From contig NC_088101.1 in assembly GCF_036370855.1 (NCBI RefSeq), positions 39,974,544 through 40,038,543 of the forward strand: a stretch of 64,000 nt of DNA, read 5' to 3'. Of the stretch, positions 61,390 to 64,000 are shown one piece after another. How positions within the stretch are numbered: the stretch's first letter is position 1; each line of letters opens with the position of its first letter. This DNA comes from Dromaius novaehollandiae. Its lineage: Eukaryota; Chordata; Aves; Casuariiformes; Dromaiidae. Below the pieces are notes generated by a model. The model ran no database searches, had not been told where the DNA came from, and saw only the letters and a program-made list of their open reading frames with translations. The position numbers and the translations under genes were made by a program.

Positions 61390-61546
61390 GTTGTGCTTAC
61401 AAAAGTGTTTTTGCAGCTGTGCAGAAAGTCAGATCAGGGAACTGATCCAGGTTAAAGCAAATACATTGTTGTCGGGTTAGTTTTAATCTCGATCTGTTCC
61501 CTGATCCAACTGACTGCATAACTAACTGTGTTTTGCCAACACAAGT
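61390..61546 (+). repeat. imperfect inverted repeat, MITE-like or small-RNA hairpin
   Basis: Left arm 61420-61456 and right arm 61482-61518 are 37 bases each and pair without gaps at 30 of 37 positions, around a 25-base loop. ATCAGGGAAC pairs exactly with GTTCCCTGAT. Weaker outer similarity (TTGTGCTTACAAAA near 61391 against TTTTGCCAACACAA near 61531) suggests a larger inverted-repeat element. Family not recognised. Confidence 0.75.
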
Positions 61547-62445
61547 CTAAGGTGAAATGTAGTGTGGAAGTAGGAATCGATGGCTGGATGTGGAAGTGGG
61601 CAAGGCTAAGACTTTTTGAGGGGATAACTGGCTAGCTTTGAAGTTAGCTTTTAGTGAATATTTGTAGTCCTGTCTTTAGCTGTGATCACTGCTTTTTTTG
61701 CAGTGGATATCAGGTGATTTGAGATGTTACTGCTTCTCCCTTATCTCTTAGCTGGCTGCTGCTTCACAGTAGAGCTCCCGGAAGGAGCGAAGTAGGATTT
61801 CTCATTTCTCTTAGAACAGTGTCAAACAGGTTAAGTGGTCTTTATCAGAAATTTAAGCTTACAATTGCCTGAAGCTAGGAATAAGAAGATCCCACAGTCA
61901 CTGCTGGGATTCACTGAGTAATTGGCTTCTGAAGGAGGAGGACAGAAGCAGAAATATCTTGAACCTCTGCAACAAGTTTGCTTGGGGATAGATCTTCATA
62001 AAATGAAGTAGTTCAAAACAGAAAGAAAAACAGTAGTTTTCAGATCAAATCATCTGACTGTATGTTTTCTTTTCTTGAAAGTGTGTGCATGTATTATGAC
62101 TGAGTGAATTTATAAAATTCTCAGAAGACTTCTGAGAAGCTCACAGAACTTTGAGTTTAAAAACTGCCCTAATGAAATACCAAATTTGGTTGCAAATCGA
62201 TGAACTGAAGTTGGGAGGGTGGTTTAATTCCCTTGCTATATCTTATTTTCTATAAGCAATATGAATTGTATTTTTAAAATATACTAGAATAGTGAGTGTA
62301 CATCTGTATAAAATTCCTATCTTGAACTGTCTGAAATATTGCTGATCGATGATGAAAGAATCTACTTGAAAAGCAAACCCTTCATGTTGTGGTGACGTTT
62401 TTTACTTGTACAACCTTTACTTAGTACAACCTTTGGGATGAGAAT

Positions 62446-62500
62446 ACATATTTATATTATATATAATTTTGTATATATACATACATATACATATGTATTC
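62446..62500 (+). repeat. AT-rich low-complexity tract
   Basis: Alternating TATAT and ATACAT runs, low complexity. Confidence 0.8.
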
Positions 62501-64000
62501 ACACACAAAGTGAGAATAAGGCATCTTTCATGACTGAGGAAAGCTGAACTATGTTGAATAAGCATATTTAGCTACATTTTCCCCAGATACAATGTGTGCT
62601 CTAGACTCCTTTCTAGCATATTCACCTTCTTTCTCATGATGATTTTGTCTTGGAGAGTCTTCTAATGGAAGAACCTATCATTTTTTCGGTTTTAATTGGT
62701 GTGTGTGTGGGGGGAGGGCTATTCTTTGATAGGTGTTAAATTAGCCTGAATTATTAGAGGAGAAAACACAATAGTACCAGTTTTCAAATTGTCAAAGCAG
62801 CTTAAGCTAACAGTGATTCACCGAAGAGAGCTCATCACTTCAGCAAGTTACCAAGGTCTGTAAAGTTGTCATTTTATAGGGAAAATTTAATTCATGAAAT
62901 GAGTATTCAGTAGACAAATTATTGTGGACTCATAAAAACAAGTTGGAGCCCTTAGTGCTGAAGCTTCTTTATATGCAACTGTACGCACATGTGTACACAC
63001 ACATGCACCCCCCTGTGCTACACATGAACCCCTGTGTATGTGTTTGGAGTTCCCAATTGGTTATAATATGGGATTCTGATCTCATTAGAAAGTCTCATAA
63101 TCTAAGACAAATGTTTCTGAAATTGATCGTGTGACACGTTTTCAAAAATGTCCTGTCCTTTCATAATTTTATTTCTGTTCTGTGCTAGAATTGAATTTTC
63201 ATAAAGCTTTTTGGAGGCTGGTTGTGGGGCCCACATTGTACCATTGACTTCAGAGCAAATCCATGTGGACGGGCAATCTGTCTATAGCATACCAGTTTTA
63301 AATTTGGGGAGAGAACGCTATTTAGTATTCTTTGTCAATGTGATATAAAAAGGGCACATTGTAGTATGATTTATAGATTGCATTTCTATTTGGAGTTTAT
63401 CTAATAGTTTTCTGCAACTAGGGAACTTGAATTTTTTTTCCTCAGAAGTATTCTTTAGTTTAAAAAGCATAGTATTACGCTTTCTTGTGTCATGCTGTCA
63501 AAAGCAAGTCTAATATGGGTTCTTTCTCAGCTGTGTAGTGCTTATCATCCAGCAAAAGGGGATAAAACTTAACTAGGCAGGCTGTAAATACACTTTTAAA
63601 GACTGGTTTGGTTTGTTTGGTTTTTTTTTCATTTGAGATCTTAAATGAAGGTAAAGTACCTCTGTATTGAGTTGCATGCATTTCAGAAAGCATGTTACCT
63701 AAATAACCTATTAAAACAAGGATGGTCAACTGGCAAGCATAGGCCAAACCAGACTGGAGGACAGTTTTGCTCCACAGCATGGCAGGAATAGACTGCCGGC
63801 TGCCTGCTGCACTGACCATGGCGCTGTGACTTGAGCCTCGAGCAGAGGAAGCCTGGAGTATAAAGCCATTGCCTGCCACCTGGGCAGGGTTGTGCTGGGC
63901 TGACAGTGTGCTTGAGAACAAAAAGGGTTGATGCTGATCATCCACAACTCCAGATATAGTGGTGCACTACCGTGAAAACTTAACTCGTAACTTTGCTTAG

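Larger units (their letters stand above)
19565..64000 (+). other. ARFIP1: ARFIP1 (arfaptin-1) transcription unit, 3' end outside window
   Basis: Span of the plus-strand ARFIP1 gene. The left edge is approximate because the start site cannot be read from sequence. Seven coding exons with GT/AG borders and matching phases give 963 nt, or 321 codons, closely following human arfaptin-1 (373 residues) as I remember it. Arfaptin-1 is a peripheral Golgi/TGN protein: an amphipathic helix binds PI4P, and a crescent BAR (AH) domain dimerises, senses curvature and binds GTP-loaded ARF1 and ARL1, and Rac1. It acts in secretory-granule and TGN carrier formation. The final coding exon, which should start near VKVLHNQ and end the BAR domain, was not found up to 64000, so the last intron is at least 7.9 kb. 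Exon entries follow separately. Confidence 0.9.
56076..64000 (+). other. ARFIP1: ARFIP1 last visible intron (incomplete)
   Basis: At least 7.9 kb without the expected final exon. It holds a (TG)n tract (59056-59074), a possible old repeat near 59.5 kb, an 11-base G run (60019-60029), a hairpin element (61390-61546) and an AT-rich ATATAC tract (62446-62500). A six-codon resemblance to the expected exon at 57.55 kb is rejected. Confidence 0.7.

Noticed and set aside
1-64000. CRISPR arrays, bacterial operons, phage or plasmid systems
   Set aside because: The window is vertebrate nuclear DNA with spliced genes. The only regular tandem array is an uninterrupted minisatellite without spacers.

Overview
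The window looks like nuclear DNA of a land vertebrate, most likely a bird. It has long AT-rich non-coding stretches, one dense CpG island, spliced coding exons with GT/AG borders and few recent transposons. The introns are short for a gene that is much larger in mammals. A few very old MIR-like SINE relics fit a compact sauropsid genome. No bacterial, plasmid, phage or CRISPR feature is present. The species assignment is inference, not something read directly.

Layout. Bases 1 to about 17.1 kb are gene-poor intergenic DNA with weathered repeats and no exon I can support. On the minus strand, 18832 down to 17285 is an intact single-exon gene of 515 codons, TIGD4, a domesticated pogo/Tigger transposase. 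Its start lies in a GC-rich CpG island (about 18.78-20.17 kb). That island also appears to be the promoter of ARFIP1 (arfaptin-1), which runs away on the plus strand. ARFIP1 fills the rest of the window. It has a likely non-coding first exon ending near 19757, a possible extra in-frame exon at 24617-24696, and seven clear coding exons between 29495 and 56075. These encode residues 1-321 of about 373; the last coding exon (about 52 residues, the end of the BAR domain) is not seen and should lie beyond 64000.

How they relate. The two genes are head to head with about 0.9 kb between the TIGD4 start codon and the proposed ARFIP1 exon 1 donor. The interval holds paired ETS sites, a Sp1/KLF cluster, an RFX X-box and G-quadruplex-prone tracts, which is typical of a bidirectional housekeeping promoter. 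The proteins have unrelated roles: TIGD4 is a probable nuclear DNA-binding protein, and ARFIP1 is a Golgi membrane-curvature and ARF/ARL effector. The same pairing exists in mammals as far as I know.

I found no clearly new biological system. The best leads are an unexpected in-frame upstream ARFIP1 exon, an intact transposase-derived ORF with a broken catalytic triad, a 99-nt intronic hairpin that may be a MITE relic or small-RNA precursor, a homogeneous 21-bp minisatellite that repeats a splice-donor motif, and a composite nuclear-receptor half-site cluster.
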